NCBI GenBank assembly: GCA_021647365.1
Contig: JAKIUW010000014.1
Coordinates: 1-64,000 of the forward strand
Length of the DNA stretch: 64,000 bases
Source of the DNA: Cocleimonas sp.
GTDB taxonomy: Bacteria > Pseudomonadota > Gammaproteobacteria > Thiotrichales > Thiotrichaceae
Reading direction: 5' to 3'
Positions 24,100 through 32,435 of the stretch are shown one piece after another; the first letter of the stretch is position 1, and each line of letters opens with the position of its first letter. Below the pieces are notes generated by a model. The model was not told where the DNA came from. It saw only the letters and a list, made by a program, of their open reading frames with translations, and ran no database searches. A program made the position numbers and the translations under genes.

Positions 24100-24221
24100 G
24101 AGGTAATATAAAATGGCTACATGTCAGGTTTAAGTTATCGATATCCAATTTTTACCCCACATATTTTCGTTAATTAAAGGTATACTTGAAAACACCTTAT
24201 AGTTTAAAAATATCATGCATT

Positions 24222-24779
24222 ATGACTTCAAAACTCGTACAAAAACATCCTATTAAGGGTAGCCGTGAATTTCGACTTGCCGAAGATGAAATTCAGTACA
24301 CTATCAAATCTCCGTTCAAAACTGATTCGTTAAGCGTTCTTTACGATGTATTAAATTCAGAGCCTGTTATCTCTGGTTCAACGCTGTCATTTATAAGTAA
24401 TGTGAATAAAGAGCCATTGGTTGAAATGTTCCTCAATAAGCCAGACAAGAAGACATTTGATCAGTTTGTTAAGAGCTTACAGCAGAAAATTATTGAAAAT
24501 GATTTTGGTCGTTTTCGCGTTGGAGACAAAGGCATCGATGTAGATATCGTAAGGCTGGATGAATCTATTGAAATGTTGCAGAAAAGCGTAGACCCAACTG
24601 AAATCGAATTACTTCTAGCTGCATTAATTGAACTTAAAACGAAACCCTCTGATATTAAATGCCAGAATAATGTCGCCGAAGCATTTAATGATCTTGGTTT
24701 TGCACAAAGTCAGGTAATTATTCATGCACCTTATATCAATTTTATGTTTTCTGGAAACAGGTGGCATGATGATGCATGA
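24222..24779 (+). CDS. Unknown cytoplasmic protein
   Basis: 185-aa protein, not recognised. The N-terminal part has alternating strands (FRLAEDEIQYTIKSPF, LSVLYDVLNSEPVISGSTLSF) reminiscent of a PH-like barrel; a helical middle region (FDQFVKSLQQKIIEND ... IEMLQKSVDPTEIELLLAAL) follows. No signal or membrane segment. The ATG at 24222 lacks a good ribosome site; a TTG at 24186 is possible but weaker. A glutaredoxin gene follows after 51 bp on the same strand. Confidence 0.65.
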   Translation: MTSKLVQKHPIKGSREFRLAEDEIQYTIKSPFKTDSLSVLYDVLNSEPVISGSTLSFISNVNKEPLVEMFLNKPDKKTFDQFVKSLQQKIIENDFGRFRVGDKGIDVDIVRLDESIEMLQKSVDPTEIELLLAALIELKTKPSDIKCQNNVAEAFNDLGFAQSQVIIHAPYINFMFSGNRWHDDA

Positions 24780-24830
24780 TACCTAGTATATCTTTTTCAT
24801 CATAAAACAGGATCAACGAGACAAATAACT

Positions 24831-25088
24831 ATGCCCGCAAAAATAGAAATATATGGCACGACCAGTTGTAGTAAATGCGTTAGTGTCCGAGAGTTTTTGG
24901 ATGAGAAAAATATCGAAACTATTGATTATATGATTGACCTGATGCCACTTGAAAAAGACGAGATGATTCAGCGCTGTGGGCTCAAGTATTATCCCCAAAT
25001 ATTCATTAACGATAAGCATATAGGCGGAGAAGAAGAGCTGCTGATGCTGGAGCATGAAGGGAAGTTACAAGCGTTGTTGGGTATATAA
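24831..25088 (+). CDS. Glutaredoxin
   Basis: 85-aa single-domain glutaredoxin of GrxC type that reduces disulfides with glutathione. The active site is C13-S-K-C16 (the usual CPYC has become CSKC); the cis-Pro is in KYYPQIFINDKHIGG and the glutathione-binding GG follows. Standard length. A repeat starts 12 bp after the stop. Confidence 0.9.
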   Translation: MPAKIEIYGTTSCSKCVSVREFLDEKNIETIDYMIDLMPLEKDEMIQRCGLKYYPQIFINDKHIGGEEELLMLEHEGKLQALLGI

Positions 25089-25100
25089 TTAAAACAGTAC

Positions 25101-25184
25101 TGTAGGTTGGCCTGACGTTAGGAAGCCCAACAAGTCTCAATTAAATCAATTTCTGTTGGGCTTCATGCCTCGGCCCAACCTACA
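25101..25184. repeat. GTAGGTTGG...CCAACCTAC inverted repeat, copy 1
   Basis: TGTAGGTTGG and CCAACCTACA are the ends; AAGCCCAACA and TGTTGGGCTT form an inner stem. A second copy is at 26169-26262, so the pair brackets the MYG1 gene. Repeats of this GTTGGGCTTC type occur in many aquatic proteobacteria. Confidence 0.85.
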
Positions 25185-25297
25185 TTTCACAGTCTTCCAA
25201 TATTTATAATTCAATTACTAATAATCAGCTACTTTTGTTAGCAATCTTCGTATAAAATTCGCCATCAAATTTCGCTTACTAAAATGACACAAAATAT

Positions 25298-26164
25298 ATG
25301 ACTGAACTAACGATAGCAACGCACAACGGTAATTTTCACGCTGATGATGTTTTCAGTATTGCTGCACTTAAGAGTGTATACCCTTCTTTTAAGTTAGTTC
25401 GCACACGTGATTCAGATATTATCGCCAAGGCAGATATTGTGCTTGATGTAGGCGGTGAATATGATGCGGATGCAGGTCGTTTTGATCATCATCAACGTGG
25501 TGGTGCGGGTGAGCGTGAGAATGGCATCCCTTATTCTTCATTTGGTTTAATTTGGCAGAAGTATGGTTTAGAAATATGCGATGGCAACCAAAAGGTCGCC
25601 AATGCTGTTGATGCTGGCCTAGTATCGACAATTGATGCAGATGACTGTGGTTATGGCGAAAGGGCTGAAGGTATTAGCCTTAGCCGAACAATTTCTATGT
25701 TTAACCCTAGCTGGCAAGAAGAGAGTGATTTTGATGCAGGCTTTGATGAGGCAGTGGAATTTGCATCTCGTCTTTTAACACGATTTATCGCATCTGCTAA
25801 TGCTGGGATTAGTGCTAAATCAATTGTGGCTAAAGCGATTGAGGATGCGGAAGACCCAAGAGTGATTGTTTTAGAACAATATACTCCTTGGAAAAAAACC
25901 GTTATCAAAAACTCCGAAGAAGCTCTATACATGATTTACCCTTCTCAAACAGGCCAATGGCGAATACAAACAGTGCCTGTTGATCAAGCTTCATTCGAGA
26001 ATAGAAAACCACTACCTAAAGCATGGGCGGGGTTATCTGGCGCAGAGCTTAAAGAAGTAACGGGGCTTGATGATGCCATGTTCTGCCATAATGGTTTGTT
26101 TATTGCTGGTGCAGAATCATTTGAAAGCACGATGAAAATGGCATCGATTGCTCTCAATAGTTAG
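25298..26164 (+). CDS. MYG1-family predicted exonuclease (DHH-like)
   Basis: 288-aa protein of the MYG1/UPF0160 family, whose eukaryotic members are 3'-5' RNA exonucleases. Metal-binding motifs are THNGNFHADDVF (H9, H14, D16, D17), LDVGGEYD, and the FDHHQRGG signature. A further conserved block is GLVSTIDADDCGYG. Bacterial members are uncharacterised; RNA or nucleotide phosphodiesterase activity is inferred from the superfamily. It is a single gene flanked by two copies of the same repeat. Confidence 0.88.
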   Translation: MTELTIATHNGNFHADDVFSIAALKSVYPSFKLVRTRDSDIIAKADIVLDVGGEYDADAGRFDHHQRGGAGERENGIPYSSFGLIWQKYGLEICDGNQKVANAVDAGLVSTIDADDCGYGERAEGISLSRTISMFNPSWQEESDFDAGFDEAVEFASRLLTRFIASANAGISAKSIVAKAIEDAEDPRVIVLEQYTPWKKTVIKNSEEALYMIYPSQTGQWRIQTVPVDQASFENRKPLPKAWAGLSGAELKEVTGLDDAMFCHNGLFIAGAESFESTMKMASIALNS

Positions 26165-26168
26165 CGCC

Positions 26169-26262
26169 GTAGGTTGGGCTGACGTTATGAAGCCCAACAA
26201 GTCTCAACCTACTCAATACTGTTCGGTCAGTTTTGTTGGGCTTTGTGCCTCAGCCCAACCTT
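26169..26262. repeat. GTAGGTTGG...CCAACC inverted repeat, copy 2
   Basis: GTAGGTTGGGCTGA and TCAGCCCAACC form the outer stem, AAGCCCAACAA and TTGTTGGGCTT the inner. It starts 5 bp after the MYG1 stop. The loop differs from copy 1, so it diverged or came in separately. Confidence 0.85.
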
Positions 26263-26379
26263 GTATATGACCTCCCAAGATCAGTTTAGAGAGATGTTAT
26301 AAATTATTTCTATTCCAGTTTTTCTGTATTATGAAGAAAGTTATCGGGAAGACCGCCCCAACCTTAAGCCATATTGTAA

Positions 26380-26706
26380 ATGAGCTTGCACGTAGATAGG
26401 TCTGGTAAACAATGGGTTTCTCATACAGGACTTTTCCCTAGGGAGCTTCAGTCAGGAACCAGTGTAAATAAAAAGACGCATATTGGCAACGTGGGAAACC
26501 GCTATATACATAAAGATTTGTACATAAGGGCATTATGTGCCACCCGACATGATTCTAATATCCCTGCTTTTCATCTGCACTTGATTAATGATAATGGACT
26601 CACTAAACTTCAAGCCGTTTGTGCCATTATGCGTAAAATGACCCTAGAAATACATGCTCTGTTTAAATATCAAAAACCATTCGATGAACAGTGTTTTGTG
26701 CATTAG
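26380..26706 (+). pseudogene. IS110-family transposase remnant (C-terminal part)
   Basis: The 108-aa frame matches the C-terminal transposase_20 region of IS110 elements: KQWVSHTGLFPRELQSGTSV, NKKTHIGNVGNRYIHKDLYI, ALCATRHDSN and a final FKYQKPFDEQ. A full transposase is over 300 aa, and the N-terminal DEDD catalytic part is absent. No ends of the element are recognisable. It is a relic of an old insertion, sitting in an area dense with repeats. Confidence 0.85.
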
Positions 26707-26853
26707 GTAAAATGTAAACTAATTAGTAAATCTTATGGAAGGCCCTTGTTTTTGATTGACTTTGAACAGAGTATCTACGTACTAGGGGGGATTTAGCTCC
26801 TAGTCTTTTTTCCGTGGCAAAAAAATTCTTTTAAACCTTTACCATTAAATCAT

Positions 26854-26878
26854 CATGTAAAAGTGGGGGGGTGTGCTT
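26854..26878 (+). repeat. C7 repeat unit, type A (G-strand on plus)
   Basis: CATGTAAAAG, T, seven G, TGTGCTT, 55 bp before the marC start. Single unit. Confidence 0.92.
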
Positions 26879-26932
26879 TAATATAATATAGATTTTGTAC
26901 GAAGTATCTTTAACAATGGAGTGTGTAAGCTT

Positions 26933-27598
26933 ATGGATTTAGCAAACTTTTTAGAACCTGCTGTTGTGGAAGCTGGCATTATTGCGTTTGCGTCTCTTTT
27001 TGCTTTGATTGATCCTGTGGGCAATGCCGTTATGTTTGCGAGTTTAACTGCGAATGATGATGCAAAGCATCGCCGTGTTATGGCATTTAAAGGTGTGTTT
27101 ATTGCTACCATATTGCTATTGGCATTTATGTTTTTGGGGCAGGGAATCTTAACGCGTTTGGGTATTTCTTTGGCAGCTTTGCGTACTTCTGGCGGAATCC
27201 TGTTACTTATTTTAGCGATTGATATGGTTTTCGCCATACATTCTGGCGGCACTTCGACAACGGATGAAGAAGAAAAAGAAGCGCGTAAAAGTGAAGATAT
27301 TTCAGTTTTCCCTCTCGCAACTCCACTTATAGCAGGCGCAGGCGCAATTAGCGCGGTTATCTTACTGCATACGAATGCGCAAGGAAACGTGATGGTAGAA
27401 CTTGCCACGGTTACGGCTTTGTTGCTTGTTTTGCTTATTACCTTGATACTTTTGCTGCTTTCTACGCAAGTTCAGCGCCTTTTAGGTGCAACAGGGCTAA
27501 ATGTGATCAATAGAATACTGGGTGTTATTCTTTCTGCTTTGGCTGTTCAGTTTATTTTTGATGGCTTGTTGCAAAGTGGTTTGTTTGGGGTGAAGTAA
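26933..27598 (+). CDS. MarC-family integral membrane protein
   Basis: 221-aa protein with six predicted membrane segments, the usual length of the MarC/NAAT family. It includes FALIDPVGNAVMFASLT and FPLATPLIAGAGAISAVIL, the two repeated Pro/Gly motifs of the family. The name derives from an old link to multiple antibiotic resistance that has not been upheld; function is unknown, possibly small amino acid transport. ATG at 26933 is preferred over a GTG at 26921 because GGAG lies upstream of the latter region. Confidence 0.9.
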   Translation: MDLANFLEPAVVEAGIIAFASLFALIDPVGNAVMFASLTANDDAKHRRVMAFKGVFIATILLLAFMFLGQGILTRLGISLAALRTSGGILLLILAIDMVFAIHSGGTSTTDEEEKEARKSEDISVFPLATPLIAGAGAISAVILLHTNAQGNVMVELATVTALLLVLLITLILLLLSTQVQRLLGATGLNVINRILGVILSALAVQFIFDGLLQSGLFGVK

Positions 27599-27642
27599 AA
27601 AGGGTCTATACAATCTACATTTGAATTATTGATAGGTATTGT

Positions 27643-27680
27643 CATGTAAAACTAGGGGGGTGTACTTCGACTCCGCTCAG
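27643..27680. repeat. C7 type B unit fused to a CTTCGAC..GCTCAG repeat
   Basis: CATGTAAAAC, TA, six G, TGTA runs into CTTCGACTCCGCTCAG. It is the mirror of the 22405-22448 junction. It lies about 45 bp before the DUF2130 gene. Confidence 0.85.
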
Positions 27681-27725
27681 TAACCATGCTTTCATAATAT
27701 TACATAATTGAGTTATTATCCCTCC

Positions 27726-29081
27726 ATGACAAAAAATAAAAGCCAAGCTATACAATGTCCTGAATGTGGGGCTGAGATTGAAATTTCTGAGGTGCTTTCT
27801 AGCCAGCTTGAGAAGGATTTGCGTAAGAATCTTCAAGCTGAGAATGATTCCAAACTAAAAGCAGCGGTTGATAAGGTTAAGCAGGATGTTGCTAAACAAT
27901 CGACGCTTGAGATTAAGGATTTAGAGAATCAACTTAAAGAGCGCGAAGATGAATCCCTTGTGTTGCGAAAACAAGCCCGCGAGCTTGAAGCGCAGAAAGA
28001 GGACATGGAAGATGAAATTACTCGCCGTGTTAAAGATGGTGAGAAGGTTTTGCAAACAAAGCTTACGGATCAAATCAAACAGTCTCTTGAGCAAGAAAAA
28101 GCCACGGAGTTATTGGATTTACAATCACAGCTTGATGATAAAAATAAAAACTTAGCCAAGGCGCAAGAGCTTGAGCTGGCGTTACGCAAGCAGGCGCGTG
28201 AATTGGAAGATAAGCAGAAAGATTTGAATATCACCTTAGAACGTAAGCTGGATGAAGGACGTAAAGAGATTGCCGATAAGTTGGCTGAAAAATACGCTAA
28301 TGAAGAAAATCTAAAACTCAAAGAAAAAGAACAGCAGATTGATAGCCTGCGTAAATCTTTAGAAGATGCTAAACGCAAGAGTGAGCAAGGCTCGCAAGAA
28401 ACCCAAGGCGAAGCCCTAGAGGCTGACCTTGAATCAAAGCTGCGTGTACAGTTTCCGCATGATGAAATAGCGCCAGTCAGCAAGGGTGTGCGTGGTGCGG
28501 ATATTATTCAAACGGTGATAAATCTTCAATTAGCATGTTGTGGAAAAATTCTTTGGGAAGCTAAAAACACTAAAACATGGACGCAGGGCTGGATACAAAA
28601 ACTCAAAGATGATCAGCTTGCGACAGGGGCAAATATTGCCATGCTGGTGTCGGTAACACTTCCACAGGGCATGACGACGTTTGCGCAAGTAGACGGCGTT
28701 TGGGTGTGTAGTCCATCGTCGGCGATTCCCTTGGTTTCTGCTTTGCGTGAGCAGTTAATCGCCGTAAACTTTGCACAGTGTGCGGGTGAGGGCAAAGATG
28801 AGAAAATGGAAATGATGTTTTCTTATCTTTCTGGTGATGAATTTCGCCAGCGTGTTGAGGCACTTGTTGATACATTTGATTCTATGACTTTACAGCTTCA
28901 CAAAGAAAGGCGCGCGATGGAAAGCTTATGGAAAACTCGTGAGAAACAAATCCAGCGTATTTCTACCAATACCACAGGTATGTATGGCGATATTCGTGGC
29001 ATTATTGGAAATTCCGTACAAGAGATTAAAGCGCTAGAGTTGGACGATGGGCTTGATCTTTTGGATGCGCCTGCTGAATAA
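27726..29081 (+). CDS. DUF2130 protein: zinc ribbon, coiled coil and nuclease-like domain
   Basis: 451-aa protein. The N-terminus has a half zinc ribbon (IQCPECGAEIE). Residues about 25-230 form a long Lys/Glu-rich coiled coil. The C-terminal DUF2130 domain begins near ALEADLESKLRVQFPHDEI and contains GVRGADIIQTV and ILWEAKNTKTW, a pattern (E, D, ExK) that fits a PD-(D/E)xK nuclease fold; this is my inference. No signal peptide. The start may be ATG 27726 or TTG 27708; neither has a convincing ribosome site. A terminator follows. Confidence 0.82.
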   Translation: MTKNKSQAIQCPECGAEIEISEVLSSQLEKDLRKNLQAENDSKLKAAVDKVKQDVAKQSTLEIKDLENQLKEREDESLVLRKQARELEAQKEDMEDEITRRVKDGEKVLQTKLTDQIKQSLEQEKATELLDLQSQLDDKNKNLAKAQELELALRKQARELEDKQKDLNITLERKLDEGRKEIADKLAEKYANEENLKLKEKEQQIDSLRKSLEDAKRKSEQGSQETQGEALEADLESKLRVQFPHDEIAPVSKGVRGADIIQTVINLQLACCGKILWEAKNTKTWTQGWIQKLKDDQLATGANIAMLVSVTLPQGMTTFAQVDGVWVCSPSSAIPLVSALREQLIAVNFAQCAGEGKDEKMEMMFSYLSGDEFRQRVEALVDTFDSMTLQLHKERRAMESLWKTREKQIQRISTNTTGMYGDIRGIIGNSVQEIKALELDDGLDLLDAPAE

Positions 29082-29085
29082 AAAA

Positions 29086-29108
29086 ACACCCGCATAAAGC
29101 GGGTGTGT
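29086..29108 (+). terminator. Terminator after the DUF2130 gene
   Basis: ACACCCGC and GCGGGTGT pair around a 4-nt loop (ATAAA region) starting 5 bp past the stop; preceded by an A-run. The T-run on the plus strand is weak (GTGTTG), so termination may be better on the minus strand. Confidence 0.65.
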
Positions 29109-29172
29109 GTTGCTGCTAAGTTACTGCTCTTCTCATTTTTACCTGAATCCGTCACTTCAATGCGGATTCAGC

Positions 29173-29778
29173 TTACCAATTTAAAACAAAGTCATAAATT
29201 ATATCTTCTGGGTTGCGATGTTGATTGTAATTGTGCTGGTTGTAACCATGTTGATTATTGTATTGGCTACGCTGGGTCAGTCTGTTGTGACGCTTATTTC
29301 GAATATGATTCGAAGCCACATCTAACATTTTATTGATTTTATTTCGTTCGTGTCGATTGAGGCGACCATCGTATTGAAAGTGTCTTAAACGCTCTGAAAT
29401 CCTACGCTGTTCTTTACGTAATGTTCGTACTTCTCTGCGAACGAGCTGTCCTTTATCAATGCCTTTATTGATTCTTCTGGCTTGATTGTTTTGGCGCTTA
29501 TGAATGCGTTGAATAGCTCTTCGCATGGCATTACGTCTATCTTGTCCGTTATTCCAGTTGTTATTCCAGCTGTTATTGGAGCCCCATGAGTTGTGGTTAT
29601 TTTGCTGGTGTCTGGTGTTATGGGCACAGGAATTGTTATGCCTGTGAGTTTTCTTTACAAAGTGTTTATTGTGCTTATTCGCGTGTTTGTTCTTTTTCCA
29701 ACTGTAATCAGCCATCGCTGCTGGAGCTGCGATGACTAATGATGCTCCTAGTATCCAGTTTAAAATTGAGTGTTTCAT
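29173..29778 (-). CDS. Exported basic His/Asn/Arg-rich protein
   Basis: 201-aa exported protein (signal peptide 1-24, ending in AMA-DY). The mature N-terminal part is low complexity, rich in His, Asn, Lys and Trp (residues 27-75). The second half has the pattern RRINKGIDKGQLVRREVRTL followed by DGRLNRHERNKINKML, where QLVRRE and RLNRHE look like repeated EF-hand-like D-x-x-G-xL-x-x-x-E turns. Similar small proteins occur in other gammaproteobacteria without known function. Start 29778 has GAGGGATG upstream. Confidence 0.75.
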   Translation of the reverse strand: MKHSILNWILGASLVIAAPAAMADYSWKKNKHANKHNKHFVKKTHRHNNSCAHNTRHQQNNHNSWGSNNSWNNNWNNGQDRRNAMRRAIQRIHKRQNNQARRINKGIDKGQLVRREVRTLRKEQRRISERLRHFQYDGRLNRHERNKINKMLDVASNHIRNKRHNRLTQRSQYNNQHGYNQHNYNQHRNPEDIIYDFVLNW

Positions 29779-29929
29779 AATACATCCCTCATTATTTCTT
29801 TTGCTAAACAAAAGTGTTGCTACAAAATAATGTGTGCAACTTATGTGTATTCTGAGGGGTTTTCTGTCAAAAGGTTTAAATCTTTACATAACTTTACAAT
29901 TGGGGAGTTTTTGAGTAGACATGAATTAA

Positions 29930-29997
29930 GAAGCACACCCCCCCACTTTTACATGATGTTTTTAATAACATCATGTAAAAGTGGGGGGGTGTGCTTC
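29930..29997. repeat. C7 palindrome, type A/type A, 6-nt loop
   Basis: Perfect 31-bp arms (GAAGCACAC, C-run, ACTTTTACATGATGTT and its reverse complement) with the loop TTTAAT. It lies just downstream of rdgC on the minus strand and upstream of the 29778 gene. Confidence 0.95.
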
Positions 29998-30024
29998 ATT
30001 TGTTATGTAGCCAGAAAGTGAGGA

Positions 30025-30915
30025 TTAATCCAGTGCTTTCATCAAGTCAATCAGCAATCCAGCCACTTCACCAGTCATCAACGCAAACTCAATATCAATA
30101 TACTCTTCGTGCGTTTGCGGGTCGTTGTCTTTTAATTGTTCATCTAAGATATCAAGGAACTTGAGTTTTTTGATTTGTAGGTCTTCCGTTAATACAAAGC
30201 TGATTTTTTCATCCCACTCAATCGCTAGTTTTGAAACAAATTTCCCGGCTTTTAAACTGGTTTGAATTTCATCTAGAGTTAAATCATGCTGTTTAAAGAC
30301 GGCCGTGCCTTTATCATCGCCTTGGTTTTTCAGTTCGCATTCATAACCTAAAGTGAAGGGCGCAGGCAATTCGCAGGTGGTTAGCCATTGCGTCATGGCG
30401 ACGGCAGGTGATACTTCTGATTGTGGCAACCCGGTGGGTAAGCTGCCCAATGTTTTTCGTAGTAATGTTGCAAACTCTTCGGCGCGTGGCGCTGATGCGG
30501 TGTTGAGTAGCAACCAGCCGTTCTTTGGGTCAATCCACGCATCGATTTTTTGTGTGCGGGTGAAGGCACGCGGTAATAGTTGATCTTCAATTTCTTCGCG
30601 TAATTCCTTTTTCTCTTTTGCGCCGACTTTGCGATTCTCAGCGTCTTGAATAACTTCAACTTTTTCTTGCAAGGCTTCTTTGACGACAGCTGCGGGTAAA
30701 ATGCGTTCTTGTCTTGCCATGGTAAGTAAAATATTTTTACTCGATGAATGTGTCATCGAATCGCCACTGCCAATAGGCGCAACCCAGCCAAGGCTTTCGC
30801 GCTGTGTGGCAGAGCAGGGCGTGAAGGGTTTTTTTAATAGTTCTTCGTGCAACTCTTCTGCGTTTAGTGTGAAGTCTTTTTCAAATTTGAAAAGATATAG
30901 ATTTTTAAACCACAT
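30025..30915 (-). CDS. rdgC: Recombination-associated protein RdgC
   Basis: 296-aa nucleoid-associated protein that binds double-stranded DNA as a ring-shaped dimer and modulates RecA. Recognised by MWFKNLYLFKF, the block CSATQRESLGWVAPIG and LPRAFTRTQKIDAWID. Length is that of the family (about 300). Single gene, with a C7 palindrome about 28 bp after its stop that may serve as terminator. Confidence 0.95.
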   Translation of the reverse strand: MWFKNLYLFKFEKDFTLNAEELHEELLKKPFTPCSATQRESLGWVAPIGSGDSMTHSSSKNILLTMARQERILPAAVVKEALQEKVEVIQDAENRKVGAKEKKELREEIEDQLLPRAFTRTQKIDAWIDPKNGWLLLNTASAPRAEEFATLLRKTLGSLPTGLPQSEVSPAVAMTQWLTTCELPAPFTLGYECELKNQGDDKGTAVFKQHDLTLDEIQTSLKAGKFVSKLAIEWDEKISFVLTEDLQIKKLKFLDILDEQLKDNDPQTHEEYIDIEFALMTGEVAGLLIDLMKALD

Positions 30916-31006
30916 GTTTTAGCCCTGATTACTTATTATTTAAGGCGGGAGATTATGCGGAAGTTGTTATACTTGAACAATCTTAATTTTAACTTATTTG
31001 TGATTT

Positions 31007-31351
31007 ATGACAATTGAAAGCTTTCTAGAGAAACTAAAAAATACACCTAATGAAATGGACTTTAATGAGTTGATGGCAGTGGTTGATGATAACTATACGT
31101 TTACCGAAACGGCATTTGATAATGGCAACTTGCATAATGATGTAAGCGAGAATTCTGGCTCATGTAAGTTGTTTTCATTTGCCAAGTTGAATGGTTTAAG
31201 CGAAGAACAAACACTGGCGTGTTTTGGAATATATTACCGCGATGATGTTTTACAAAATCCTGAAGCGGATAACCATCAGAATATTCGTAATTTTATGAAG
31301 ACTGGTTGGGGTGGTATTAAGTTTGATGGAGAAGCGCTTCAAACAAAGTAG
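31007..31351 (+). CDS. HopJ type III effector-family protein
   Basis: 114-aa protein of the HopJ family (PF08888), recognised by FTETAFDNGNLHNDVSENSG, SCKLFSFAKLNGL, FGIYYRDDVLQNP and NIRNFMKTGWGGI. Despite the name, homologues are common in free-living bacteria lacking type III secretion, and function is unknown. No secretion signal. Divergent from rdgC with 91 bp between. Confidence 0.88.
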   Translation: MTIESFLEKLKNTPNEMDFNELMAVVDDNYTFTETAFDNGNLHNDVSENSGSCKLFSFAKLNGLSEEQTLACFGIYYRDDVLQNPEADNHQNIRNFMKTGWGGIKFDGEALQTK

Positions 31352-31416
31352 TTATTTTCATGTCGTGCTCCTGGTTATAGGTTTGCTTGTCTTTTTGTGA
31401 TTTAACCCGTATCTTT

Positions 31417-31453
31417 AGCCCTCTTCGAGAAGAGGCTGGGTGTAGTGGTGATG
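31417..31453. repeat. AGCCCTCTTC/GAAGAGGCT hairpin repeat
   Basis: AGCCCTCTTCGAGAAGAGGCT then GGGTGTAGTGG. It resembles the 23883 repeat and lies between convergent genes, so it may act as a bidirectional terminator-like hairpin. Confidence 0.5.
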
Positions 31454-31454
31454 G

Positions 31455-32408
31455 CTATATAAGATTCTTAATTGCGCTTTTAAGTTCGGGGTATTGAAAC
31501 TGATAGCCCGCCTTGACTATTTTATCTGGCACCACTCGTTGCCCCGATAGCAATAATTCTTCGGCCATTTCACCCAGCATCAATTTCATTACAAACGCGG
31601 GCATTGGGATAAATGCAGGGCGCTTTAATACTTGCCCTAAGGTGCTAGAAAATGTTTTATTCGTCACGGGGTTCGGTGCTGTAGCATTAATTGCGCCAGT
31701 GACTGATTCAGTCTTGACTACATAGCGAATGATGCCAATAAGGTCATCCATATGAATCCATGACATCCACTGTTTACCGCTACCCATAGGGCCTCCTAAG
31801 CCAAACTTAAAAGGGGGAAGCATTTTAGATAGTGCGCCGCCGTTTTTACCTAACACGATACCTGTACGCAGAAAACAAGTTCTAATACCAAGGTCTTCAA
31901 TGTGTTTTGCTTCTTTTTCCCAGGCAACACATAGTTGGCTGGAAAAGCTATCATCAGTTTTTCCATGTTCATCTATTTTAATATCATCATCGTGCAGACC
32001 GTAATAACCTAAAGCAGAGCCGCTAATGACCACATCTGGTTTTACTAGAGTATCTTTCAAATAATCATACAGTGCTTTGGTCGTATTAATTCGGCTGTCT
32101 AATAACTGTTGCTTAACGCTATCTGACCAGCGCTTATCTGCTATTCCTTGTCCTGCAAGATTAATCACCACATCAAATGATGAACTGTTGCTACTGTTTA
32201 GTTCACCAAGATCAATGATTGTTTGGATTTTTCCTGAAGTTTGATTTGGTAGAAGACTGCTTTTCATTACATTTTCAAAGAGTTTCAGTGTTTTCACATC
32301 ATCACGTGTGAGTACCGTGACTTCATGTTCTTCAATCAATAACTGCTTAATTAATTGTGTACCAATAAATCCTGAACCACCGGTGATGAGATAGCGTTTT
32401 TTATACAT
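31455..32408 (-). CDS. TIGR01777/YfcH-family NAD(P)-binding epimerase-like protein
   Basis: 317-aa extended SDR. N-terminal Rossmann motif YLITGGSGFIGTQLIKQL, then NLAGQGIADKRW, SGSALGYYG (active-site Tyr), LRTGIVLGKNGGALSKMLP and the GSGKQWMSWIHMDDL block match family TIGR01777. Substrate unknown. It is the last gene of a minus-strand set 34702-31455 (DCC, desaturase, membrane protein, SDR), a combination that recurs in marine and soil proteobacteria. Confidence 0.9.
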   Translation of the reverse strand: MYKKRYLITGGSGFIGTQLIKQLLIEEHEVTVLTRDDVKTLKLFENVMKSSLLPNQTSGKIQTIIDLGELNSSNSSSFDVVINLAGQGIADKRWSDSVKQQLLDSRINTTKALYDYLKDTLVKPDVVISGSALGYYGLHDDDIKIDEHGKTDDSFSSQLCVAWEKEAKHIEDLGIRTCFLRTGIVLGKNGGALSKMLPPFKFGLGGPMGSGKQWMSWIHMDDLIGIIRYVVKTESVTGAINATAPNPVTNKTFSSTLGQVLKRPAFIPMPAFVMKLMLGEMAEELLLSGQRVVPDKIVKAGYQFQYPELKSAIKNLI

Positions 32409-32435
32409 GATTATGTTCTCTCTTTCTGATTATCA

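Noticed and set aside
25101..26262. Composite transposon carrying MYG1
   Set aside because: The flanking repeats encode no transposase and no target duplication is visible.
26380..26706. Intact small coding gene
   Set aside because: It aligns only with the C-terminal third of IS110 transposases and is a fragment.
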